Shown here piece by piece: positions 27,101 to 33,412 of a DNA stretch of 42,623 nucleotides. Under the pieces are notes generated by a model, which saw nothing but the letters and a program-made list of their open reading frames with translations, did not search any database and was not told the origin of the DNA. The translations under genes and the position numbers were made by a program. Within the stretch, counting starts at the first letter, position 1, and every line of letters begins with the position of its first letter. Source of the stretch: a virus; IMG/VR virus record IMGVR_UViG_3300035034_001089, positions 1-42,623 of that record, one strand, 5' to 3'.

Positions 27101-29873
27101 ACGGCAATTGGTTAACATCGAAGCCAAGAAAAAAGTTGCACTTGCCCGTACTAATATTAGCTACGCCGATTCCGCGAATATTGCGTTAAAAGGCGCAGGG
27201 GAAAAGGTTAATAGAGCAGTTGAGAAAGTAGGACGTTCTAAGTTGTTTACATTCAGTAAAAACAATTACATTAAGCTAATGGGGAATATCCCCAGTACGA
27301 TTGCCGGTAAGCGCGTGGAATATGTGCTCGAAGGATTACAACGTACTCGTAACGCCATGTTCAAGGATCGTCAGGGATTGTTTTCCAGTATAGTAACGGA
27401 AGTGCAAGGGGTTAATGACGGTAATGCGTCTATTCATCTGCTGCTTAATGCAGGTAACCGTATTCAGCAACAACGTAGACAGCTAAAGTCTGAAACCACG
27501 AAAATTATTAAGCGTTCCTTCGATCAAGGCGGGGAGTACCTAACAAAAGACTATGAAACGGTTCTAAGTCGTATTGGTTTACGCACCGGTATGTTTTCTT
27601 TATTGGATAAGTACTCACTAACGGATATTGAGAAACTGTTATCTGACAGTAAGCACCTGAATACAGAAATACAGACTCAGATTAAGGAACTAGGTAAGCT
27701 TAGTACCAATTTAAATGAGCATGTCTACCACTCCAAAGCGTTAGCTTATCAACTGGTTACTGGTCGTGTGGTAGAAGAAAACCTACTGCGTAATGCCCAT
27801 AATATTGCCCGCTTATTGGGTACTGGGACTAGAGAATCTCAATTTAATGATCCTGATATTATAGATTTGGTTTCGGTGATTGATCCGTTGGTATCGTTAC
27901 TGGCTTTGAGTTATTCCAATCCTAACGATCTTAAATTAATGAATGAGGTACTTAAGCAAGAGAACAGCCGTAAAGAAGGTAACGGTATTGAGTTCATGTT
28001 GGGATTACATAAAGGACTGCAGCAAAAATCCATAGACACACTTTTTGCGGGTAATCCGACACAGATGCTTAAGGGTTATGTACAGGATACGTTTGATCCT
28101 TATAAGCAGATCGTTATAGCGGATGAAAAGCAAGGTGCCGTATTAGAGAGTATGGGTTGGAAAAAGAAAGGGCGTACTCCAACTGATCCCAATGATCCTA
28201 ACGATGAGCCGGGTAATATTAAGCATTTATACGTCATTCGAGATGGTGGCCTAAAAGGTTATCAAATGGGTGCCATGATGAAGACTGATACCCAATCAAG
28301 AGGTCAATCCGTTCATGCAGGGCTAACAATACCGGGTAAGGTTAAAGTCAATATTAGTAATCTGAAGATCAATCAGGATATTCACAGGAAAAAATTTGGT
28401 AGAGTCCACAATGCGTCCAAGAAGGGACTAACCTTTGATCCCACCAAGGTTACAGCCAATTACATGGCTCCTATCTTTAATGATCAAGGTGGAGTGGCTA
28501 ATTACACTTACCTAATGAATGAAGCCACTAAAGATAATATCCTAGACCGGGATAACAGTATGTCCTCCATATTGGGGACTACAGCGAGTAATATCTTCGA
28601 TAAGGCCGCTTCAATAGATCAGAATATAGCGGTGATTAAAGCACTTCATGATCAGGCTAAAGCAGAACGACACTTAAAGCCTGAATCCTATGTGTCTATC
28701 AGTGCTAATAGTTCAATAGCTGACTTCCGTGAACTGTATAAAATGCTACCTACTGAAACCAAGAAAGCGATTAAGGGGATTACCGGTACGAATGAAATTT
28801 CGGTTAGAGCTGATTTAGTGTCATTGGTTTTCGGTTCCCGTAAGTACAGCATCAGTGATTCTTTCCATAAGGACAGTAATGAATTAACCATAGCCAGTCG
28901 TATTTACGTTGAGATTATGGAAGGCATGTTTGGCAAGAAAATCGCCCTGAGACTGCGAATAGGTGAGAATGTCTGGGAAGAAACTGTTAAGCATGTGAAG
29001 GATATTATCGTAGTAAAGAACATCACTACGTTAATGGGTAACATGCTTCATAATATCTCCTTGTTGCTTTGGTACGGTATGTATCCAAGTGACATTATTA
29101 AACATCTTGTCACTGGTTTCCGTTCTATTATTGAATACCAACGTAATACCAATGAGTTATACCAGTTGGAAGCCATGGTAGAAGGTGACTATGTTGAAGG
29201 TGATAAACAAGCCCAGGATGATCGTATTGTCTTGTTGAGAGACGCCATTGAACGAAGTCCAGTACATAAATTAGCGGAAGCGGGACTGTTTCAAACCATT
29301 GCTGAAGATTTGGACTTATCCGACGATCCGCATTCTTATACCTCACTGTTATCCCATAAAACAGCGAAGTTCACGGCTAAGTTACCGGATTGGGCTGTCA
29401 AGACCGGTAAGACGCTGTATATGGCACACGATACACCTCTTTATAAGCTGCTTAGGGATGCGACGTATATGAGTGACTTTGTGGGGCGGTATGCACTACA
29501 TCAGCACTTAACCACTCGCAAGGTTGATCCACTATCAGAAGATGAGTCACTGGTTAGAATTATGGAAGCGTTTGTTAACTATGACATTCCGACACACCAA
29601 ACCCTACAGTATTTGAACGATACGGGTATCTTACCGTTCACTAAGTACTACATCCGTATACAAAAGGTACTGTTTCAACTGATGCAGGAACAACCTGCCA
29701 GAGCACTTGCTTTGATTGGTTTCTCGAATTATTTGGATTGGTTTTCTACCGTAGATGAGTCGAACATTGTGAACAAGCTGGGGTCTAGTCCTTTCCAGGC
29801 AGGAGCATTAACTTATCCAGGTGTATTGGATGAGCTAGGAACGGTTAAGACCATTACAGCCTTCATTCCTTAA
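18144..29873 (+). CDS. Giant virion RNA polymerase (N4 gp50-like vRNAP) with a metallopeptidase-like motif
   Basis: This 3909-aa protein is longer than N4 vRNAP (about 3500 aa). It should be packaged, injected and used to transcribe early genes from the incoming DNA. T7/N4-type polymerase motifs occur in order. A degenerate TxxGR region is WKMHR (R1600), in a context HSVWKMHRVGINSDSVN. Motif A is EIDGRTNGP (D1743). Motif B is RKVVKTGFTAFTFGSG (R1844, K1848, F1856, G1857), with exact T7 spacing but Phe where T7 has Tyr639. Motif C is INSHDGSTT (H2131, D2132). A zincin-like HELLH follows at 2592-2596. The N-terminal 1400 and C-terminal 1300 residues are helical, of unknown fold, and presumably serve packaging and ejection. 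Codons about 805-1008 are unusually GC-rich. AAGGA precedes the ATG; a bidirectional terminator follows. Confidence 0.88.
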   Translation: MAEFDFNEYLDRRFQNERDAFSLTLKTPMSVKEKAIQKRTEILESKQSTMGAFEQLITNRKANEESVIGKLNQHPDSPVGFVLNQGSSLASATSRTAGNLIAAPMELFNMARQANIDEPSIQAFNRLKQNTASPEDLELLYKQENGTSRLQQIEDIQSLREKTASVRETFDISGIVHHDKRKKMSEDLWQGGQKGLDQLKATVNNLEDGELGKLAVNLVSGLANTVTNFGATAIDNPDAILQYMVEMVPDLVTLGVSNVLGATSIIGEGLNAYRGGIIRYQEENEGALPSDDLRQYMALNAFGYAASETIGNTAILKQLAGGKKAAKAVTEGGAAASGKVLKAGTTSAVVEGVTETIQTAFEGQARLETATLRELHEAGFIGAAAGGGLGAGARAVGESTGNTPERVAERKKLKEAVTTALDTGNVDALLDETKSTYKPAVALQVLTTLFQNETVAPQDKLKYKEKMNNLFSELDSIVERNQTDLDIDRVTELNGLETQLATVNERLSGENTPEQVTALNRYAEIVNDRIKAAKAFNPKTVEAFNKKSKEQLAFSRDIYNQFINNEQQKENDVNELEKTAISTEATPEARTEAAKKISTLSMENPNLLNEELAEQLANDDSLGLSIEEKTFFRTFNASRIALNATRDIKGVRQDIFEGTTHYKGIPMYEKDMGIAIHTKNKELADKQLSGIQNFAASHVSKADKVKEAYARTLVTKKPVYVMFNKQTGWVAQDNPVRGYRNGGGLKIEAGKSQNLVNSIPLEAAAVQAASENLQATYTLAFGTPSTAAPTSAVVDPVTEPVPVGTSSEAPQAPQAGPLNKDPVKEAAAQEIIAKGKEFQPEEQQRVFELVEQYPSLFSLKPRMIETGGEAGLVQVGHFAGVSSDVVLTDLGNWTLLSDSPAKRKALRDAEVTRAMLDASIKDVKTYTDFLEAFEYLRVDEGVPTAKALKQAFDEGIQPQDAQSERKGGEVPTNSESTPLHGAVEGEIRMAEDALANLESTPVVEQAEPAETSKEFSGVNEIDEGVNQLNTENSGEAREHWESIRTELKITNEDIDALPTNLGTIYKKTRRLLNLLAGRDLDYDTLTASTRASVDKLSNEWVEELKDFINQTTDTGLKKSAQEVIEVLEINGVTESFVELDSLMVDLKSVKESNLGLLTDTPTKTGKASVFSIVQDKVDGLMKGDQFTTLNHATAYFKQDAGKDGDKTLRPLVAVLDYMSRAYEAGLKGDFSLVTDYISETLTEAQEDLLSKVFPYVIGWNKTITRQLKQIDRKNWHTDYFQYLMENFNTENSNTVDIDENIKSAISVAVFKYVGETGSRGVINDSDQINKILGRSKGTEVTPQEELVLNLGIRDDFVLETLGKQIMQVLGMRVRTDIDVPTNVEGLMVEALGARAYRLMQEEGMLKVKTVTLYQEGDQLTIHNNDTKKETYNFAYLSGRWKDKGKWRTFELDERNKDIVTATKGTQDVLGKLFSMEANLTHPSFKPVKYTQKNPTNTITDTPSTLKEGLGEKGEGGKEHRLRTDMLKAVMALPENERRLISGMTDFDANPVHADDVMKVQSANDALEREYDRLMEFAELAEKNGIENPIFFDHSVWKMHRVGINSDSVNILGSIMHRNMVYMNSWAQPIPTKSLDDGNNVFERFQLAVAQSFGIKIENDKTALDKLKEKQADPTVKAAVKALERSLTDKEFDNFSQEEATNIRQAVQLGGENFHTFNGLMGLARHQAAKDADTFVPYLSIEIDGRTNGPILLNLQLAAANNSNELGQIMEQGGMYSQASGIQNSIDWVTKDGNYDLYQKIISKAYTAMQFWANTYPRRNAINSIEWFTNQLADKTSKRPTSDGRKVVKTGFTAFTFGSGMRSILLGLEEDFMRNIRNKMAEASTDPVLSQEVIRNINQLIGFGKFDSGARQIPANNVNSLDSLKLNLLQEKAIRKAFTLGLGNRVRNTIQEDYGILIEKRNVFNNAAKIAFELYNMSYEYLRNKTIEDLMDSGDMPFFMQRKKNPKTSEFEETGKRIPYQDLTAKQEKEIRDKLGELSPLMHTAHSHNSGELNAGLRLVGEGKEFGSGPAHTGRANFQPNKAKGLKEKMRFSAVTRKEKAPGVGSIPMGIHSLDSLIAFLTYTKFDAINSHDGSTTSVNEVLEVAQTMNEQLFRASLDYSLPLEIANVLERTIFGFQQLFMQEGQPDVLAKKFAELDQHDFIKGSNENEIQQNLKSFVTQVFGVAKQSTLLKLKTMATLDFYDHYSFEGGSYISTVTDKVDINTKIDQTNKLELGDALDALNVLNNIEAVRNYRKESEPDIEIVDPDPVTDPLIAITKVNGAAVIRSYIGKLTELAVAEQKKKEGKVRKAYDELKQARRLESFFVKQGNLKNAIKSLALNSKEQEEALYAAITNHVNERVPNVKNVLDTPRFNVLNTIDNVLSRSPSNEIKEQLNKLKDHVTNNFTSLREAIETVFTVPLEQAHVLSVLHRAYNSNRKTVFGELGESIGFNDEKWVNFFDTNQNITAGQLLEQLKNSEGLSKFDRTLTGMIGRVLDKTIPVNYITTAYPTDFAPKGVSKAKGWYNPIGLGNDLNFKSPEFIESGLTNELILHELLHAALKQAIANPQKSKEAAELIKELESLRKEAKKFIDKMDDSDKAKYSPAIKDVDELLAWGLSNSDFQKNVLSQIKLKNKVNNSLISTDAMKKFISNIVDWLFKGLSITTKKTANNGLSILVINASGLFAEATKNRQTRVNGESDTLLQENPDILREDSGYTTEEIFDALGEKQSRPVDAKFSKHLRGLLTDMVAMVHGSRGPLRTEAMKDQTLTATEVFLNSSIHEVPYTSESITVGFPLTDQEAYVLEQVELTVKTALDFGHVAAQQLSRAFFEAKAKLSPADFHNGDYTIATPEQVRIAEEKYAFVFRPKVIEGNKSEHLSRFAALALSHKGFNDKLQFQVGKQNIALRGLTMSQRVREIFLRLVRFLEQKITGTTDTDTLDNRIKILTRQLVNIEAKKKVALARTNISYADSANIALKGAGEKVNRAVEKVGRSKLFTFSKNNYIKLMGNIPSTIAGKRVEYVLEGLQRTRNAMFKDRQGLFSSIVTEVQGVNDGNASIHLLLNAGNRIQQQRRQLKSETTKIIKRSFDQGGEYLTKDYETVLSRIGLRTGMFSLLDKYSLTDIEKLLSDSKHLNTEIQTQIKELGKLSTNLNEHVYHSKALAYQLVTGRVVEENLLRNAHNIARLLGTGTRESQFNDPDIIDLVSVIDPLVSLLALSYSNPNDLKLMNEVLKQENSRKEGNGIEFMLGLHKGLQQKSIDTLFAGNPTQMLKGYVQDTFDPYKQIVIADEKQGAVLESMGWKKKGRTPTDPNDPNDEPGNIKHLYVIRDGGLKGYQMGAMMKTDTQSRGQSVHAGLTIPGKVKVNISNLKINQDIHRKKFGRVHNASKKGLTFDPTKVTANYMAPIFNDQGGVANYTYLMNEATKDNILDRDNSMSSILGTTASNIFDKAASIDQNIAVIKALHDQAKAERHLKPESYVSISANSSIADFRELYKMLPTETKKAIKGITGTNEISVRADLVSLVFGSRKYSISDSFHKDSNELTIASRIYVEIMEGMFGKKIALRLRIGENVWEETVKHVKDIIVVKNITTLMGNMLHNISLLLWYGMYPSDIIKHLVTGFRSIIEYQRNTNELYQLEAMVEGDYVEGDKQAQDDRIVLLRDAIERSPVHKLAEAGLFQTIAEDLDLSDDPHSYTSLLSHKTAKFTAKLPDWAVKTGKTLYMAHDTPLYKLLRDATYMSDFVGRYALHQHLTTRKVDPLSEDESLVRIMEAFVNYDIPTHQTLQYLNDTGILPFTKYYIRIQKVLFQLMQEQPARALALIGFSNYLDWFSTVDESNIVNKLGSSPFQAGALTYPGVLDELGTVKTITAFIP
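20560..21170 (+). other. GC-rich island inside the vRNAP gene
   Basis: Within this AT-rich gene, roughly 20560-21170 changes abruptly to GC-rich codons (GCG, CTG, CGC, GAG), including a GCGGCCGC octamer near 20621, then returns to AT-rich usage at about 21175. The reading frame is uninterrupted. It encodes a domain with DFLEAFEYLRVDEGVPTAKA preceded by a Pro/Ala-rich linker and followed by an acidic linker. I read it as a recently acquired domain. Confidence 0.5.
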
Positions 29874-29879
29874 GAGCAC

Positions 29880-29907
29880 AGAAAAGCCCCCATAAGGGGG
29901 CTTTTCT
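29880..29907. terminator. Bidirectional terminator between vRNAP and replication block
   Basis: AGAAAAGCCCCC (29880-29891) and GGGGGCTTTTCT (29896-29907) form a 12-bp perfect stem with loop ATAA. T-rich stem ends on both strands make it work in either direction, between the convergent vRNAP gene and the leftward block. Confidence 0.9.
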
Positions 29908-29926
29908 GGCTTCTGATTGGCTATGT

Positions 29927-30118
29927 TTATTTATCGTCTTTCATTGACTTGCTCAGGTCATAGATAGAATAAGCAACAAAGGAAATTAATAGCCAGAATA
30001 ATACAATGGCTCCTATGACTGCTCCGATAATGGCAAATATCCAACCAAAGGCTACACCCAGTACAACAACTATGATAGCTACTAGGACATAACCGATACC
30101 TTTTAATAGGTCCGTCAT
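29927..30118 (-). CDS. Small two-helix membrane protein
   Basis: This 63-aa protein is nearly all hydrophobic: two helices at about residues 8-32 and 33-52 rich in Ile, Val, Ala and Gly, then a Lys/Asp-rich tail (SKSMKDDK). GGGGG lies four bases before the ATG. It is the last gene of the leftward block. A holin-like or superinfection-exclusion role is possible; there is no specific motif. Confidence 0.6.
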   Translation of the reverse strand: MTDLLKGIGYVLVAIIVVVLGVAFGWIFAIIGAVIGAIVLFWLLISFVAYSIYDLSKSMKDDK

Positions 30119-30135
30119 GTAACCCCCAGTACTAA

Positions 30136-30435
30136 TTAAGAGCCGAAGATACTGGCACTATCTTCAGAAGTTTCTACTGCTGGTGTTTCTACGGCTTCTT
30201 CTGTTGTTGTTGCTTCAGAAGTTTCAAACTCGCGAATAGTTTCACCGGTAGTTACCTGTTTTGCTACATTAACAGCAGAAGCATCGGTAATATCCACATC
30301 CACTGAAATACCGCTATTCTTACGCCCTGCAATGAAACTAAAGTCAATATCTTTGCCACTCAGGTTAATACCCTGACCTGTAATGTATTGTTTCATGGCT
30401 TTTTGGATTTCATCCTGCTTGAATTGTATCAACAT
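30136..30435 (-). CDS. Conserved small protein with acidic tail
   Basis: This 99-aa protein has an ordered N-terminal half (MLIQFKQDEIQKAMKQYITG, then GKDIDFSFIAGRKNSGISVD). The C-terminal 35 residues are disordered, Glu/Thr-rich and end SIFGS. The N-terminal pattern is widespread in phages next to replication genes, but I know no proven function. The acidic tail ending in hydrophobic residues recalls tails that bind replication partners. It overlaps the resolvase gene by 26 bases and has a strong AGAAGAGG ribosome binding site inside it. Confidence 0.6.
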   Translation of the reverse strand: MLIQFKQDEIQKAMKQYITGQGINLSGKDIDFSFIAGRKNSGISVDVDITDASAVNVAKQVTTGETIREFETSEATTTEEAVETPAVETSEDSASIFGS

Positions 30436-31018
30436 CTTTTACCTCTTCTCTTAATTGTAAAAATTTAACGGATTGCTGGAATTGTTGTGTTTGTAAACCA
30501 GCATATATAGTACCAACGGCATCTGCTAAATGTTCAGCAGTGCCCTCAGTAATTTTCACGACTCCTTGTTTTTTGTGGTTAGGCCATTCCACTTCTGGAT
30601 GTAATCGAGTAGCCCAGGCAATCATTTCCAATTTGGTTGCCGATTTCTTTCCAGTTGCTGCTAATTTGACTTCTATGGGGGTAATTTCCGTAATAGGAAA
30701 CTTACAGGCTCTTAATGCTCCTATAATGGCAAAACAGACGCCATTACCAACAGAAGCTCTTGCCATTTGAGAACCTGCAGGTACTTCTGCAAATACAATA
30801 TCGGAACCCTTACAAAACTCAACAGCACCGGTAAACAGTTGCTCCGCTTTTTCTACGTCTTTACTATTCTGTCTGACGCTCTTGTGTTTAGTAACTTCAG
30901 GCTGAATAATAACAAGATCGGTTAATGTCAACTTTTGAGTGTTAGTATCATAAATCCCTTTCGCCATCCCCCAATTCCGCATAGAAGGATCAAATCCAGT
31001 TACTTTAATGAGACTCAT
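30410..31018 (-). CDS. RuvC-like Holliday junction resolvase
   Basis: This 202-aa protein has the RNase H-like fold of RuvC resolvases, which cut branched DNA before packaging. The first strand is KVTGFDPSMRNWG with D10. The second acidic residue is E78 in VFAEVP. The C-terminal motif is EHLADAVGTIYAG with H162 and D165. The segment ITPIEVKLAATGKKSATK fits the DNA-contacting loop of the family. It resembles a conserved N4-group protein near the terminase (gp69, from memory). A leftward promoter lies about 50 bases upstream. The ribosome binding site is weak. Confidence 0.75.
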   Translation of the reverse strand: MSLIKVTGFDPSMRNWGMAKGIYDTNTQKLTLTDLVIIQPEVTKHKSVRQNSKDVEKAEQLFTGAVEFCKGSDIVFAEVPAGSQMARASVGNGVCFAIIGALRACKFPITEITPIEVKLAATGKKSATKLEMIAWATRLHPEVEWPNHKKQGVVKITEGTAEHLADAVGTIYAGLQTQQFQQSVKFLQLREEVKDVDTIQAG

Positions 31019-31217
31019 CTTTGGTTACACCCAGTTCTGCTGTTGTTTTCGTTGGAATAGCTAAATTATAGGGTATGTATGGGTATTAGCCAACAGTAAC
31101 CAATAAAAAATCTATATTAATGAGTTATATCAAACTCAGTAAGTTATTCCTTATTTCTGTTACTTAAAGAGAGGGCGGGCCAATAAATGACCCGCATTTT
31201 GGTAAGAGTCTACGTTA
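31019..31217. other. Non-coding gap containing a leftward promoter
   Basis: No gene is seen in these 199 bases. They hold the sigma70-like promoter at 31065-31093. Near 31175-31195 there is a short imperfect inverted repeat (GCGGG ... CCCGC), too weak to call a terminator. Confidence 0.4.
31065..31093 (-). promoter_or_regulatory. Leftward sigma70-like promoter for resolvase and small genes
   Basis: On the minus strand, the -35 TTGGCT (31093-31088) and a perfect -10 TATAAT (31070-31065) are 17 bp apart. The expected start is near 31058, about 40 bases before the resolvase ATG at 31018. Confidence 0.7.
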
Positions 31218-31958
31218 TCAATCGTTGAACAGACTAGAGGTGGGCTTGGTAGAAGCGTCTGCAGTTGGTCTTGACCCTGAAGGCGCACCTGCGGTACCGG
31301 CTGTCTTGGTTGTCTTGTCTTTTACCTTACCTTCCCATTTTTTCTTCCATTTCTGTAGAAATTTAGGATCAGTTTCCTTGGCATCAATTTCTACCTTGGT
31401 TAGGCCATCAATAGCCCGGAACATCTTATCAATTTCGTTTTCTTCACGGATTTCAGCGGTAGGTTGGTATTTACCGTCAGCATCTTTTACATTTTTATTG
31501 GTGGTCTGCTTCAATAAGCCAAGTGTAATTTCTTTGCCTAATAGATCAGTCAGCATTTGTACCTTGGTAGGAATTTCTGACTTGGTTTCTGGGGAATAGA
31601 GGTTAATCACCTTTTCTTCGGTGTCCAACTCACTAAGAGACTTTTCAACCGTTAGTAGGCATAAAGCGTTGGCTTGATTGAATCCGGGTAGGTAATTCTT
31701 CTCACCTTGGCTGTTTTCGTAGTAATTTTTATTACCTTTAAGATCCCCGGAAGTCACATAGAGGGTATTCCGCATTTCACTGCTGTCAGGCATCTTAAAG
31801 ACCAGATGCAGGCCCATGGCTCCCTTGGGTGACTTTTGAGCATAAGCCAGTTCAATCTTGGCAGTATAAACACCTGAATCATAGACTTTAAAGCCGCCTA
31901 GTACGTCTGATTCGCCTTTAATGGTGTCATCGGTAGTTAAATCTTTAAACATTGACAT
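31218..31958 (-). CDS. ssb: Single-stranded DNA-binding protein
   Basis: This 246-aa protein is recognised by the phage SSB pattern SGVYTAKIELAYAQKSPKGA, LHLVFKMPDSSEMRNTLYVT and KNYLPGFNQANALCLLTVEK, expected to form an OB fold. Residues 205-240 are a Lys/Thr/Ser/Pro linker, and the end SSLFND is a short acidic/aromatic tail like those that contact replication partners. It would coat displaced strands. In N4 the SSB (gp45) also activates host RNAP at late promoters, so a similar second role is possible. AAAGGAAA precedes the ATG, with a TTTTGG repeat (plus strand) just upstream. Confidence 0.75.
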   Translation of the reverse strand: MSMFKDLTTDDTIKGESDVLGGFKVYDSGVYTAKIELAYAQKSPKGAMGLHLVFKMPDSSEMRNTLYVTSGDLKGNKNYYENSQGEKNYLPGFNQANALCLLTVEKSLSELDTEEKVINLYSPETKSEIPTKVQMLTDLLGKEITLGLLKQTTNKNVKDADGKYQPTAEIREENEIDKMFRAIDGLTKVEIDAKETDPKFLQKWKKKWEGKVKDKTTKTAGTAGAPSGSRPTADASTKPTSSLFND

Positions 31959-31971
31959 ATTTGATATTTCC

Positions 31972-31996
31972 TTTGGTTTTGGTTTTGGTTTTGGTT
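31972..31996. repeat. TTTTGG hexanucleotide repeat in the SSB leader
   Basis: About four tandem TTTTGG units lie in the 69-bp gap directly upstream of the SSB start, so the SSB mRNA leader carries AACCAA/CCAAAA repeats ending in the ribosome binding site. A further TTTGG unit lies near 32003. Copy-number slippage could tune translation. Confidence 0.65.
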
Positions 31997-32027
31997 AAGA
32001 GTTTGGTTTATTTACTGGGTTACAGTG

Positions 32028-32750
32028 TTAAGCGTAGTAGGCACGTAGTCTATCGAATACTTGGTCTATATCATTATCAATATAAAGTTCATTACGATTC
32101 CAAAGTCCGATAGCTGCACGCATCTTCTCGCCTATACTGTCTTTGGTTACACGAGTACAGAAGACGTATTTAAAACCATCTTCCTTTTCATTATCCGTAA
32201 TGTGGAGAAGATCATTCTCTATTCCTTCAAGTTTCTTAATGGGCATCTGTTTAGTGGATAGTATTGTAGTGAAGTCAGCTTCAGCGCCTATTTTGCCAAC
32301 AGAGCCTTTTATTGGTATACGTGATTCCATTTGCATGGCTTGCTCATTAAGGAAGCTTTCTTCATGGGCTATAATCGCATAGTCCTTAGTACCTGCTTTA
32401 ATATCGTGGATAAAACTCCTGTAAAAATTACCATAGTCTCCCCACGCTTTTTGAGTGTTAACTGAGTTAATTACATATTGACGTTCATACATATTCATTA
32501 GAAAAGTAAGTGTATCTAGTACTACTCCTTCAACGGCTGTACTGTTTTCAATTTCACGAATGTAATTCAATACATCAACCGCATCGGATACTTCTACATT
32601 TTTCATGAAGTGATCAGCAAACGGTAAGTCTTTTAAATCTGTATTAAGGTAAACCATCTTCTCTTGGTTTTTTAGTTTCATTAAAGAGGCAGATTTACCT
32701 GTATTAGGTTTACCCATGATTAGTACTATGTTTTTGTTACTTGATGTCAT
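32028..32750 (-). CDS. RecA-like/Sak4-type ATPase
   Basis: This 240-aa P-loop protein has Walker A GKPNTGKS (13-20) and Walker B in VEGVVLDTLTFL. It has the length and layout of Sak4-like phage recombinases, shortened RecA-core ATPases that work with an SSB to anneal or exchange strands. Its gene lies next to SSB and near a RecB/Cas4-like nuclease, supporting a recombination role. An AAA ATPase of N4 (gp24) is another possible relative. GGAGTGG lies before the ATG. Confidence 0.75.
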   Translation of the reverse strand: MTSSNKNIVLIMGKPNTGKSASLMKLKNQEKMVYLNTDLKDLPFADHFMKNVEVSDAVDVLNYIREIENSTAVEGVVLDTLTFLMNMYERQYVINSVNTQKAWGDYGNFYRSFIHDIKAGTKDYAIIAHEESFLNEQAMQMESRIPIKGSVGKIGAEADFTTILSTKQMPIKKLEGIENDLLHITDNEKEDGFKYVFCTRVTKDSIGEKMRAAIGLWNRNELYIDNDIDQVFDRLRAYYA

Positions 32751-32876
32751 TAAACCACTCCAGTGTATTTAATCTGTATATTCTTGAATAGTGTGAGGTA
32801 GATTGTTTTGAATTTTGTACAGTTTAAGTTAGTAGTATTAAATGGTCATTAATCATTGTTTGAGGCGTTGTTACTC

Positions 32877-33335
32877 CTAGTTATCAAACCAAAACACTAC
32901 ACGTACATCTTTATCCGGTACTGTGTGCGTTTCTTTGAAATTTTTAATGGAATTAATGTAGCCTGTTAAAGATTCCAGTATGTGAATAGCTCTATCGTCA
33001 GATTCTATTAATAATGAAGAGGCTTTATTCTTAAGCTCTTCTAATGTTAGATAACTGGCACTGTGGGCATCACTAAACCAGTTTTCGTGTTCTTGATATA
33101 GTAGATCACTCATATCACTCGGTAAACCTCTTGGATCGAAACTTAAATCATCATAATCACGCCTAACACCTCTAAACAGTAAACCAAACAATCTATAATC
33201 CCTGCCTGTACCCATATCCATTAAATAAAGGTGATCATCTGGATAGGCTATATCTATTTCAATTAACTCATGAATACAGTTCCATTTACCTGTTTCACCT
33301 CTTATTTCAATAAAATCGTGTATATCACATCCCAT
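32877..33335 (-). CDS. Conserved phage protein starting MGCDIH, function unknown
   Basis: This 152-aa protein begins with the highly conserved MGCDIH and ends with VRVVFWFDN, a family found in many phages and some bacteria. Internal conserved parts are YRLFGLLFRGVRRD, RGLPSDMS, WFSDAHSASYLTLEEL. The Cys-Asp-His start and the Asp/His pair in SDAHS look like possible metal ligands. No function is established. It sits between the ATPase-primase and Sak4-like genes, so a DNA-metabolism role is likely. A -10-like TATAAT lies upstream on the minus strand at 33365-33360, without a clear -35. Confidence 0.65.
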   Translation of the reverse strand: MGCDIHDFIEIRGETGKWNCIHELIEIDIAYPDDHLYLMDMGTGRDYRLFGLLFRGVRRDYDDLSFDPRGLPSDMSDLLYQEHENWFSDAHSASYLTLEELKNKASSLLIESDDRAIHILESLTGYINSIKNFKETHTVPDKDVRVVFWFDN

Positions 33336-33374
33336 TTTCCTGCCTCTATTCTTCCATCTATTATAATTTTCGAC

Positions 33375-33392
33375 AGGAGGCTTCAGCCTCCT
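33375..33392. other. Intergenic hairpin in the replication block
   Basis: AGGAGGCT (33375-33382) pairs perfectly with AGCCTCCT (33385-33392), leaving a 2- to 4-nt apex. It lies 20 bases after the ATPase-primase stop. No T-run follows on either strand, so it may be a processing, pausing or promoter hairpin rather than a terminator. Confidence 0.45.
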
Positions 33393-33412
33393 ACTCCTCT
33401 TACAGTCATGGT

